From positions 310,001 to 374,000 of the forward strand of contig JALIZF010001722.1 in assembly GCA_029948255.1 (NCBI GenBank): a stretch of DNA of 64,000 bases, given 5' to 3'. Within the stretch, counting starts at the first letter, position 1. The number at the start of each line of letters is the position of its first letter. Position numbers and translations under genes: made by a program. This document shows, in pieces, positions 1 to 11,900 of the stretch. The stretch is from Telmatactis stephensoni (taxonomy: Eukaryota > Cnidaria > Anthozoa > Actiniaria > Isophelliidae). The notes under the pieces were generated by a model, which saw nothing but the letters and a program-made list of their open reading frames with translations, ran no database searches and was not told where the DNA came from.

Positions 1-305
1 TTTGAAGTTTTTGTAAATTTGTGCACTTGTTATTTTATAAAAGAACACTCACGAGCTGTGAAAGCACTCACCTACGGCTCGTGCTTCCACTACATTCTCT
101 TGTGTTTGCCCAACATCGCATGTGTTTTGATGAGGCTGTCAAACACGGAAAACAGTTTTTTATTTCTTAATCACTTTCTTTGCTCTTGCATGTCCTTTCA
201 ATTACATTGACCAAATAGATATACCTCTATGTGAGCAATGAGAGGGAAAATTTGGTGTTCACCAGAGGTACTGGCTAACATTACTGCTTGTGTACTTTGT
301 AATAG
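1..305 (+). other. CAD intron, upstream part
   Basis: This lies left of the first recognisable CAD exon, which starts after a TAG acceptor at 303-305. Short open frames here have no resemblance to CAD. It is intron sequence whose donor is outside the window. No other element was recognised. Confidence 0.8.
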
Positions 306-3300
306 GCTATCAAAGCATTAAAAGAAGAGGGTATGCAAACTGTTCTTGTGAATCCAAACATTGCTACAGTACAAACGACTAAAGGACTAGCTGACAAAGT
401 GTACTTTTTACCAATTACTGTTGATTATGTTACTCAGGTTAGTGTTACAGCTGTGCTGTAGGATCATACATGTACGTATTCTGTATTATATTAGATTTAC
501 CTTGGAAATTAGGTTGCAAATAATTTTTTGATAAGCAGGTTATTAGTCAGGCATAAGACTTATAAAATCTGTCAAATTCTAAGCCTGGCTGGCCAAAGTT
601 AATAAGTGTGAAAATTGAGGTTCAAAATTGATGTTGTCCTACGTGCAATGTGATGAAATGTGTTTGGTCAAATGTCCAACTGGGCGATTAGTTTGGCATT
701 TTTATTAGACATTTCTCCAATGACTTGCACTTATTGCAGTTTTGCTTATGGATACTAGGGAGAGGGGTTCTTGGTCACATTTTGGAGGGGGGGAGGGGTG
801 TTGTAGAGGTCTGAAACATACACACACACACACAGTTAAAGTACTAAATTTGGAAAAGAGAGTGCAAAAACAACAACATGAATACATGAATCACTGACAT
901 AACATAACATAACGTAACATAACATAACATGTTAAAGACCACTCAGATTCAAAAAAAAGCATGTTTAGGGCAAGTCTTTAGTGTTATTCTTGATAACGTA
1001 ACTTTTTTTACAAATCTCAGGTCATTGAAAGTGAACGTCCAGGAGGCATACTGCTTGGTTTTGGTGGCCAGACAGCTCTGAACTGTGGAATAGGCTTGAG
1101 GGACAAAGGTGTCCTAGAAGAGTTTGGTGTCAAAGTGTTGGGCACTCCTGTGAATTCTATTGTAGTGACTGAGGACAGACAGCAGTTTGCACAGAAGATG
1201 AAAGAAATCAAGGAACTTGTTGCTCCTAGTGAACCAGCATTCTCTGTGGATCAGGTATTGAGAATAAATTTGACATAATTATATATAGTACTTCATATAG
1301 TCCCTTTTGTGCATATTGATCATAAATACTTGAAGAGGCAACCATAAAAATAGCTTAAGTGACATTTCTGACAATTCTTCAAGTTTTCTCAAACAAAATA
1401 AAATGGTATCAAAGGACTTTTCTGTCATGAAATATCAGTCCCTGGATGTGAAAAGATCGCTTAGGCCATTTTTGAGGGGATCCCTTCATCCTCAGTTAAT
1501 TTATTATCGATTAATAACAATATTTTATGTACATTTTTTTAATATAATATTTAATGTTTTATGTATGGATTGACAATTCCATGAACTTACATATATTGTA
1601 GTTCTTCTTGAATCAAATCATCTTGGATTATCAGACAGCATTCATCCCCAAGTGATTTGAGTGTAAAATTAATACGAACTTACGACTTGCTAGCCACAGG
1701 AACCCCAGTAACTTAGTGGTTAGAGTATTGGAAGGTCATGCATTCAAACCCATCTTGGGCTCTAATTATAAACTTGATGAACCATACAATTATTTCCAAT
1801 ATTTTTTTTGTTTTCAGGCCATTTCAGCTGCCGAGAGGATAGGTTATCCTGTTATGGTACGAGCTGCATTTGCACTTGGTGGTTTAGGGTCAGGTTTTGC
1901 CGATAACAGAGAACAGCTTGTTGCTTGGCATCTGTGGCTTTTGCAAACACCAAGCAAGTTATGATAGATAAATCTTTGAAAGGATGGAAGGAAGTAGAAT
2001 ATGAAGTTGTCAGAGATGCATACGATAACTGCATTACTGTAAGTGTCTGTTTATTGCTCTTTTCTGTAGCATACACCCATACCTCCACTAGCAGGCATCT
2101 CCCATAAGCAGACAGAAATCCTTGGTCCATTCTCCTGACAAATTCTACCTTTTAACTTCCCATAAATGAATACCTCTCGTAAGCTGACCCCAATTCCTGG
2201 TCCAGTAAGTGTTAAGTTTTGGTAATAAGTTTTGTTGAGAAGACATGGATGTTTAAAGGTGTGGTCATGACATTTTCTGTCAAGAAAAAAAATTGGTAAC
2301 ATCCATAGTGTGTGTGTACTTACAATAGCTTCATTTGTCTTCATAGTCAGTTGTCAGCTTCTACTGCATGGGAACCTTGAATTTATACATGTATATACCA
2401 TAGGGTGGCAGTGTTTTAGTAGGTGCCTTCCCTATCAGAGGGTCACTATGACTAACATTGTAGATTTTATACATGTATAACCTAGTTATATTCTCGCAGG
2501 TCTGTAATATGGAGAATGTAGACCCACTAGGAATACATACTGGAGAGAGTATTGTCGTAGCGCCCAGTCAGACACTAACCAATGACGAGTACAATATGCT
2601 GCGCAGTACAGCAATTAAAGTAATACGACATTTGGGTGTCGTTGGAGAGTGTAACATCCAGTATGCTTTAGACCCTGATTCCAAAGAGGTAGGTGAGGAT
2701 TTGAAAAATGCAACATGATCCAATAATATACTACATGTAGATACTGTTTGTATATAGCTAATTGCACAAGCACTGACTCTTTCAAGATCACGTAACATAA
2801 AGTTCTAGACCATAATGAACATTGGGAAATCTGGTGATTAGATGACTTTAAAGAGTGAGACATATTTGGGTATTCCAGACACATTTGTGCAGGGCATTCA
2901 TGATAGAGTAAATTTCGTATGACTGTGAAAACGGCACCGCACGGTCACGGCACAGTTACGGCAGGAATTACGAATGTTTTTATAGACATCACTGCACTGA
3001 CACGGTTACGGCACGGCGCGGTCCATTTCACACTCATACGAAATCTGCTCTATAAAACATATGAAAATCCACTAAGTGTACCCAGAACCCATTCTGGTCT
3101 CAGCTTCTATGTTCACTGATTTTATTTATTTTGCAATACAACAACCCCTTTGTGCCTTTTGTTCCATCATAACTAGCTGAAAATTCATACTTTTTCTCTC
3201 TTCTAGTATTACATCATAGAAGTCAATGCACGTTTGTCACGCAGCTCAGCATTAGCATCAAAAGCAACAGGCTACCCACTGGCATATGTTGCAGCAAAAC

Positions 3301-5908
3301 TAGCTCTTGGAAAACCTCTGCCTGAACTACGTAATTCTGTGACTAACAAGACAACTGCGTGTTTTGAGCCTAGTCTTGACTATGTTGTAGTTAAGTTACC
3401 ACGTTGGGATCTCAGGAAGTTTAATCGTGTCAGCACCAAGGTACAAATTAATATCTTGCTACTAGTATTGTGTAAATTAATTAATTAATTTTTTGTGAAA
3501 TTTAGAACTGAAACTTAATTTCGAAGCAATCGGAATTTTTGTATGCATCATAACAGTGTTTCAAGACTGTCCAAGCTGGTGCCATTTGCCAAAAGGCAAC
3601 ACAGACAAAAATAAAACATGTGTTAATCCCTTGGGAGCATCTGTTACTATAAACTTTATCTACCCATTAATTTTGCTAAGGTGCTTGAGAGAGTTTGGTT
3701 GTAGAACAACCAACCTGAGCAATGAAATTTAGCTTGGATTAAACAGTTGTTTACATCAAACTGTTTTCTGCCCAACGTGTGATAGCTTATTAATTATAGT
3801 GTATCATTGCCACATACTCTGGAAAATTCATCCAATACATAATCTTTTTTGTCAGATTGGTAGCTGCATGAAGAGTGTTGGTGAAGTCATGGCAATTGGG
3901 AGAAAGTTTGAAGAAGCTCTACAGAAGGCACTAAGAATGGTGGACGAAAACAACTTGGGTTTTGATTCTCACAAAAATTCTCCATGTGATCAGGTATTTT
4001 GTTAGTATTTTGCTGCTAAAATTACTCCTTATGATGGACTATCTGGAAAGAGGGGTACCTAAAGAGGAACCTTTTATTTTGGGGGCATACAATCTATAAA
4101 ATGGTTAAGATTGATAGAATGAAAGATATAATTATTCTATGGTCCCTGTGCCCAGTTTTTTGAAAGAGGGTTGGTGCTAACCCTGGGTTAACACCAATGG
4201 TTTTCTTTAGATTTAACCCAGGGTTAACACCAATGGTTTTCTTTAGATTTAACCCTGGGTTAACACCAATGGTTTTCTTTAGATTTAACCCTGGGTTAAC
4301 ACCAATGGTTTTCTTTAGATTTAACCCTGGGTTAACCCAACTAGGCCTTGATTCAACCACTTATTTTGTTACTCTGTCTACAGGAATTGAGAGAGCCATC
4401 TGACAAGCGCATTCATGTTCTTGCTGCGGCACTAAAACAGGGCTACACTGTGGATAAGTTATATGAGCTGACCAAGATAGACAGATGGTTTTTAAACCGC
4501 ATGAAATGTATCACTGATTTTGGTACCTTATTGAAGTCATACAGGACTGAAGCTCCCTCATCAGTAAGAACACAGTACACTCTGTACACATACATTTAAT
4601 TTGTAGGAATTTTTTATCATCTAGCTGGTCCATGTATGCCCAAGTCCATACAAATTCCATCTGAGTAAAGATAGTTCAAAATACTTACATGTAATCTTGT
4701 ATCCTTGGGAAACAAGGGGTATTATTTCGTCACTCCTTTTGTTGCTCAGAGAAAGTACCCAAGGAAACATTATCTAATTAGAATTTGTTCTGTAAAAAAT
4801 TGTTTTGTGATTTTGTGCTCATGACTACATGTAGGTCATTTGTGTGTAAAGGGCTTAAAGATGAACATTTGCACTAGATCATATTTAGCCAATAATGCAT
4901 GTACATGATTGTATACTTAAGTGTCATAATCATTTTTTTCATTCTCACTGCACGTAATTTTCATCTGCACCTTTCAGGGACAACCTCATGCACCTTTTGC
5001 ACAATCAGACAAGGTAGTGTTTATTTTCACAATGCACGTGTGATTTTAGACTTCCCAGTCATCTTTGTTCTGATTAGAAATAAGTTGTTACATCAGTCTT
5101 ACTTGTTGTTGCAGGCTCCAGAAATCACTTATGAGCACATGATAAAAGCTAAACAACTTGGGTTTAGTGATAAACAGATTGCCAAGTGTATTCACAGGTA
5201 TTGTAAGAATAGTATAGTGGTACAATACACATGTAGTACATATATAGACAGTAACTATAACCAAGGTTTGTGTTGCGCAACCATTCCCGTAGGTTAAGCT
5301 TGGCTTTCATGTGATCACTGTGATCACTACAGTCCCTGAGAATTGTTCAGAAAGTGATCATTGAAATATCGACAACTGAATATATCTGTGATCCTATCTG
5401 AGATTGTAGCTAGTGTGGTTTCCATACTGTATATCCCTATGATTGCTTTCATCACTGAGCACATTTTTCTGTGATAGTATAGTGATTATAGTTATGAGCT
5501 TTGGTGAGCTTTTCTCAGTTTGTTTTCTGTCAGTCTGGTTCTCAGCTCTTGACTTTGCATCCTTCTTTGAACTTGGCTTAAACTTTTTTAGCTTTCTGTG
5601 GCTCAGAAAACTTTTCATAATGCTGATGAATAAATTTCTATATTTATTTTCAACTCTATAGCACTGAACTTGCTGTGAGAAAACTTCGTCATGAGATGGA
5701 AATCACACCATTTATCAAGCAAATTGATACAGTTGCTGCAGAGTATCCAGCATGCACCAACTATTTATACTTGACGTATAATGCCTCTGAGAATGATGTT
5801 GATTTCCCTGGTAATGCTCTGATGGTGTTAGGTTCTGGTGTCTACAGAATTGGTAGCAGTGTAGAGTTTGATTGTTGTGCTGTGGGATGTATCAGAGAGC
5901 TAAGAAAG
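306..5908 (+). CDS. CAD: CAD: CPSase A (first ATP-grasp) and start of CPSase B
   Basis: Exons 306-437 to 5662-5908 encode most of the first synthetase half, which makes carboxyphosphate and carbamate from bicarbonate, ATP and ammonia channelled from the glutaminase. Visible motifs: NPNIATVQT at the left edge; GGQTALNCG in 1021-1254; ALGGLGSGF in 1818-2038; [20 protein letters not shown] in 2500-2688; [20 protein letters not shown], the metal and ATP site, in 3207-3440; [10 protein letters not shown] in 4384-4563; GFSDKQIA in 5115-5197. Exon 5662-5908 ends with the start of CPSase [16 protein letters not shown]. The order matches animal CAD without gaps, apart from a single missing base near 1925. 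Confidence 0.95.
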
Positions 5909-8900
5909 GTAATTCTTTAAAACATGTTTATATAACTTGTGCTGTGTTACATCCATATATCCCTCTGTCCTTCCTTCCTTCCATCCATTACTCCTGTCTC
6001 ATTCCATGTTCATTTTATAGCAATATTTCTTTTTTGATTTCTTGTTCTTGTTTGATCACAGCTTGGTAAAAAGACCATAATGGTTAATTATAACCCAGAA
6101 ACAGTCAGTACAGATTATGATGAATGTGATAGGTTGTACTTTGACGAAATCTCATTTGAGGTGAGGAGATTTGAAGTGTGGTGTTTTTCAACGTCTCAAT
6201 GTCTCTAAGTTTGGCAATAAATTGTGACAAATGGTTGTTATTTCAGAGTGTAATGGATATCTACACAAAGGAGAATCCAGAAGGCATTATTCTTAGTATG
6301 GGTGGACAACTACCCAATAACATTGCCATGCACTTACATCGACAACAGGTAAGCAATGTGAATGCTTAATAATAATCACAGTCTCCTTAGAATACTTAAC
6401 TATAGTTAAACTCATTGACAGTAGAAGAGCTTGGGGCTAGGTTCCATATGCCAAGAACTGACCTTGCAGGTCCTGCTTCCTCCAGAGGTCACTATGGCAA
6501 CCATGACACAGTTCTTCACACTGAGTAGTCAGTGGAATTGATACCTAGCAGGACAGTACTTACCATAACAGGGAGAGGAGAGTGGGCAATTATTTCTATC
6601 AACTACAATATGCTGTAGGTTGATTGGCAAAAGGGGTGAAGGTTTGGTAACATGAATGCATTTCAAGCCCCTGCAATCCTCCAGGGTCCAAATTTTACAA
6701 AATGTCAATTAGATCCAGTACTGAGTTATTTTGGCCAAGTTACACAAGTTTTTGTCCCCCAAATTTCCACTATTCAAGGAAGACTGCTGGCCAGTAATGT
6801 CTTGATTTTAACCTTGCCTATAATATTAGATTTAGCCTTATTTATTTCACCTTTAACAATGGTTATCAATATCTGTAATTCAATTGAAAACTGTGATGGT
6901 TGACCTTCTAAAGTTATAATGTATTTTTCCTATAGGCTAAGATATTAGGCACCTCCCCAGAGTCTATTGACAATGCTGAGAACAGATTCAAATTCTCCAG
7001 AATGTTGGATAACATTGGAATCCTACAGCCACAATGGAAAGAATTGACTACAGTTAAGGTAGGTAAACACTGTATCCATTGGATGAATCCTTATCAAATG
7101 GAAAATATATATATATATAATATATAAATTTATTGGAAAATGCCATTATTTTATCTGCTTGATAAACACTATAACCTTTGTGCAACTAGGACCATTTTTA
7201 TAGTACCTAGTAAATTATTCTCCAAGTAAATGTTATTCTGTCTTGTTTATTAGAATGCCAAAGAGTTTTGTCATAAAGTCAGCTACCCTTGCCTTGTACG
7301 TCCATCCTATGTGTTAAGTGGTGCGGCCATGATAGTAGCATACAATGATAATGATGTTGACAGCTTCTTGTCCAGTGATGTCTTCTTGTCCAGAGATCAT
7401 CCTGTTGTTATCTCAAAGTTTATCCAAGAAGCAAAGGTATTTTTTGACTTATACAGTAAAATATTATATTGTACATTGTAAAGCAGTGGCTGCTATTTGA
7501 ATCATTGTCATACTATTTTGTCTTTTTTGAGTAACAAGTTTACACGATTCCAGGGATTCCAGGAATTACTCCAATAATTTTTCTCTCTCTTTTGAAACTG
7601 AAGTTTTCATTGATAGCCATCCAATATATTTCCAGTTCCAAAAAGGGATACCAATTAATCAAAATAAAGCTGTTGGATGTGACATCATGATGGCTGACTT
7701 TGAAACTTCGTTTGCTCTGTTCCAGGAAATTGATGTTGATGCTGTTGCATGTGATGGTAAGGTCGTAGCAATGGCCATCTCTGAGCATGTGGAAAATGCT
7801 GGTGTGCACTCAGGAGATGCCACTATGGTCCTCCCACCACAGGATATGAATGAAGAAACTATTGGGAAAATACGCAAGATATGTTACGCTATTGCTGAGG
7901 CACTGTCTGTGACAGGACCATTTAACATGCAGCTTATTGCAAAGGTAAGTTTGTTTTTGTATGAAATAGTTTTAAAGTAGAACAACTGAATATTGCACAA
8001 CTTTCAAGAGAATTTAACAGAAATTCAAAGTTCCATGACTTGTCTCAGAAATATTTAATTTCTTGATTTTGTAGGACAACCAGCTCAAAGTGATAGAATG
8101 CAATCTTCGAGTGTCAAGGTCTTTCCCTTTTGTTTCCAAAACTCTGGATCATGACTTTGTTGCTATGGCAACCAGGGTGATTTGTGGCGTGGAGGTTGAG
8201 CCTGTTCTTGAACTGAATGGATGTGGAAGAGTTGGAGTAAAGGTAGGTTAAGGGATCACCACCAGAATGGCCTAAGTGATTTTTTTGGATGCATGGGTAT
8301 ATTTTGGCATAGAAAGCCAGCCCATTGGTAACATTTAGTAAAATACTCAGTAATGTCACCTAGACCATTCACTTTTGATAGAACCTCTTCAGTAAAGACA
8401 AACACAATAGCTGACTTCCGAGTTACACTTCACTTGCCACATACAAAAGTATCAAGACGAGGCTACGTACACAAAGCTCAATCATTTGTAAGAAGACAAA
8501 CGTTTTAGCGCATAGCCTCATTCTGAGTACTGTGTATGTGGCAGGTGAAGCATATCTTCACAACTGGACTATTATTTATCATTGTAGTTGGCTTTGCTAT
8601 CACCATGACAAGCAATACACAAACAACTTGCATCCACAATCTCCATTGTGACATTTGTCATCATCATCAGTGATCATCATCATCATCATCATCCTCAGTA
8701 ACATCATCTTGACCCTCTTTTCAGGTGCCACAGTTTTCATTCTCCCAACTTGCTGGTGCAGATGTTAGGTTAGGAGTTGAGATGGCCAGCACAGGAGAAG
8801 TAGCATGCTTTGGTGAAGATCGCTATGAGGCATATCTCAAGGGTTTGCTCAGTACCAGATTCAAGATGCCTGAGAAAAATGTTCTTTTATCCATTGGTAG

Positions 8901-11900
8901 CTTTAAGGTAAACTGTTTATTTTTTCCTAACTTGGCCACCTTTCTGTCACCATTATTCCACATATCTGTCTACCTGTGAGAGTTCCTTTCCTCTGCCAGT
9001 TTGTTTGTTTTTCTACTGCTTTCCTTTGTAAATGTTTGACAGTTTATTCTGGTTATCTTCGTTTCTTCAATTTGACTGTCTGCTTGTTTACGTGCGTACC
9101 TATCTGTTGTCTGTCTGTCTATCTGTCCTCCACGAGTCTTATTAACATGTTTGCTTTGTTTTTAGTCCAAAAATGAATTGCTTCATAGTGTCAGGACATT
9201 GAAAGAGCTTGGCTTTACTTTGTATGCCAGTCTTGGTACTGCAGACTTCTATTCAGCACATGGAATCAAGGTACAAAACAAATCTTACTTAACTCAATGA
9301 TCTAAAAAAACTGTCAGGAGCCCCCTCAAACAAGCTGCTCAACCCTCAAGAAAATCATCCCATTCCCTTCAAGGTTACCCAGTTAACCCATTTTACCCAT
9401 CCCAAAGTAATACAGTACAGGGCCCGGTTGCTCGAAGGGCAATTAACACTAATCCTGGGTTAAAATGAATGGTTTTCTTTAGATTATCCTGGGTTAAAAT
9501 AAATGGTTTTCTTTAGATTTAATCCTGGGTTAAAATGAATGGTTTTCTTTAGATTTAATCCTGGGTTAAAATGAATGGTTTTCTTTAGATTTAATCCTGG
9601 GTTAACGCTAAACATCTTTCGAACAACCAGGCCCAGTACAATAGTAATATATTGAAATTGGTTTTAACAGGTTAATCCAGTTGATTGGCCACTAGATGAA
9701 GGCAATGGAGAAGGCAACGAGGAACACAGTATAGAAGATTACTTGTCCCAAAACAGGATTGACCTGTTTATTAACTTACCTTTGCGGAGCAATTCCTGCT
9801 TGAAAACAGCGTTTGTTACCCGTGGTTACAGAACAAGGAGAATGGCGATTGATTTCTCGGTGCCTTTGATCACTAATATCAAATGTGTTAAACTTTTTGT
9901 GGAGGTAAGAAACAGACTGAAAATAAGAAAGTTACAGTTAGGGTTCATGCTTATTTAAAATTTTTACCACAACTTGTAATTTTCTCGCTTTCTGATTGGT
10001 CGAGTTTTACAAACAAAACAAAACCCAACTAACATATGACATGTCTTACACAGGCACTCAAGCGAGTAGGCGGTGCCCCAAAACTTAAGACCCACATAGA
10101 CTGTATATCATCAGCACGTGTAGCCCGTCTACCAGGGTTAATTGACGTCCATGTTCATCTACGAGAACCAGGTGCAACGCACAAAGAAGACTTTAGATCT
10201 GGTACAGCTGCAGCGTTAGCTGGTGGTGTTACCATGGTGCTTGCTATGCCAAACACTAACCCACCACTAGTAGATGAAGCATCGTTTAATCTTGCAAGAA
10301 AGGTTTGTTGAAAACTATTTAGAATTCTACAACAGGACGTGTGTGGATCTGTCTTAAGGGATACGTCCATGTTATCCCGGTCGGCATTCACACACTGAAA
10401 TTTCTGTCATTTAACGTTGCTAAGAGATAGTTTACTGGTTTATTCTCTAGCTTGCCGTGGAGGGGGCACGCTGTGACTATGGTATTTACCTTGGCGCTGG
10501 CCCTGACAACTTTGATCTCATCAACAAGATCGCTCATCAGGCTGCTGGACTTAAGATGTATCTGAACGAGACGTTTACAACACTGCAACTGAATGACTTG
10601 ACAGTCTGGAGCAAGGTAACTGTGGTGATGGTAACCATAGTGATGGTATCCATGGCTATTGGCGGATCTCTCAGTCCTTTTGTCATTTCTTGTTTCCGAA
10701 TCTTTCAATCCTTTTTCTCATTTTTTCTTTGTTTATATTTTTCTTCTACTTCCCACTTCTCAATAGTTCATGTTTTTTTTTATTCTATGTGTTTGATTTC
10801 ATTGAGAAATCATTTCTCTTGCAGCATTTGGAGAGCTGGCCCAAACATCTCCCAATTGTTTGTCACGCGGAAGGTAGAACTACTGCTGCCATCTTGCTTC
10901 TGGCTGAGCTTGCACAAAGACCTGTTCACATTGCCCACGTTGCTCGAAAAGAAGAGGTAAGATGTGAAAATGATACTGAATTTACTCTCTCTCTCTGAAG
11001 GCTTCTCATTCGTACGAGAAGTGGAATGCTACATCATACAAAACGGACCGAATGTTTTCATCGGGATAATTTCATAAGTCGCGCATGCGTTGTACAATTT
11101 GCCGCGGTGTCACCCCTACTCCACCCCTGTGAGGATTTTCACCTGATGTCTGGCCCCACCCCAAAAAGAATTTCGTCAAATCCATACACGCTTGACCTCT
11201 ACCCCCAAGAGAAATTTCGTCTAACCCATACATTACGGACCCCTACCCCCAAGAGGAATTTCGTCTAATTCATACATGCCTGACCTCTACCCCAAGAGGA
11301 ATTTCGTCTAATCCATATATTACGGACCCTTACCCCTAAGAGAGATTTTGTCTAATCCATACATTACGGACCCCTACGCCCAAAGAGACATTTTCTCTAA
11401 TCCATACATGGCTTTAGATTTTAGTGATCAAAGCTGCCAAAGATCGAGGCATGGCAGTAACATGTGAGGTAGCCCCACATCACCTATTCTTAACCCAAGA
11501 TGACGTTGACAGGATAGGACGAAACTGGATTAAAGTCAAACCACCTTTGGTCACTAACGAAGATCGTGATGCCTTATGGGATAACCTTGAGTATGTTGAT
11601 TGTTTTGCAACAGACCATGGTAAGTAGTTAGGGTGTACGGTACTAATGGAGGAGTCTTTATTCAAAGTGCAAAACGTTTTATGTGCTTTGGAACCCATCA
11701 ATTCCGAAGCATGTGTTGCAAGCCCTGGAAGCCGGGAAGGGTAAGAGGGGACGGCAGGCAGGGCCGGCTTACTGAGGCGAAAACATTTGAAATACCTTCA
11801 AAGTGAAGGCAAATCCTTGGTTTCAGTGTGGACCATCGGTTTTACATTTCCAAAATTCTTTATTTTGAAGGTATTTTTGAATTCGAAAAGGGGAAGACAC

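Noticed and set aside
4180..4340. Regularly spaced repeats resembling a CRISPR array
   Set aside because: The units are back-to-back tandem copies without unique spacers, sit in a eukaryotic intron, and belong to a MITE family seen again at 9.4 kb.
10457..10960. Open frame of 167 codons on the plus strand
   Set aside because: It starts in a CAD exon and runs through the following intron; the true exons are 10451-10615 and 10825-10956 with clear splice sites.
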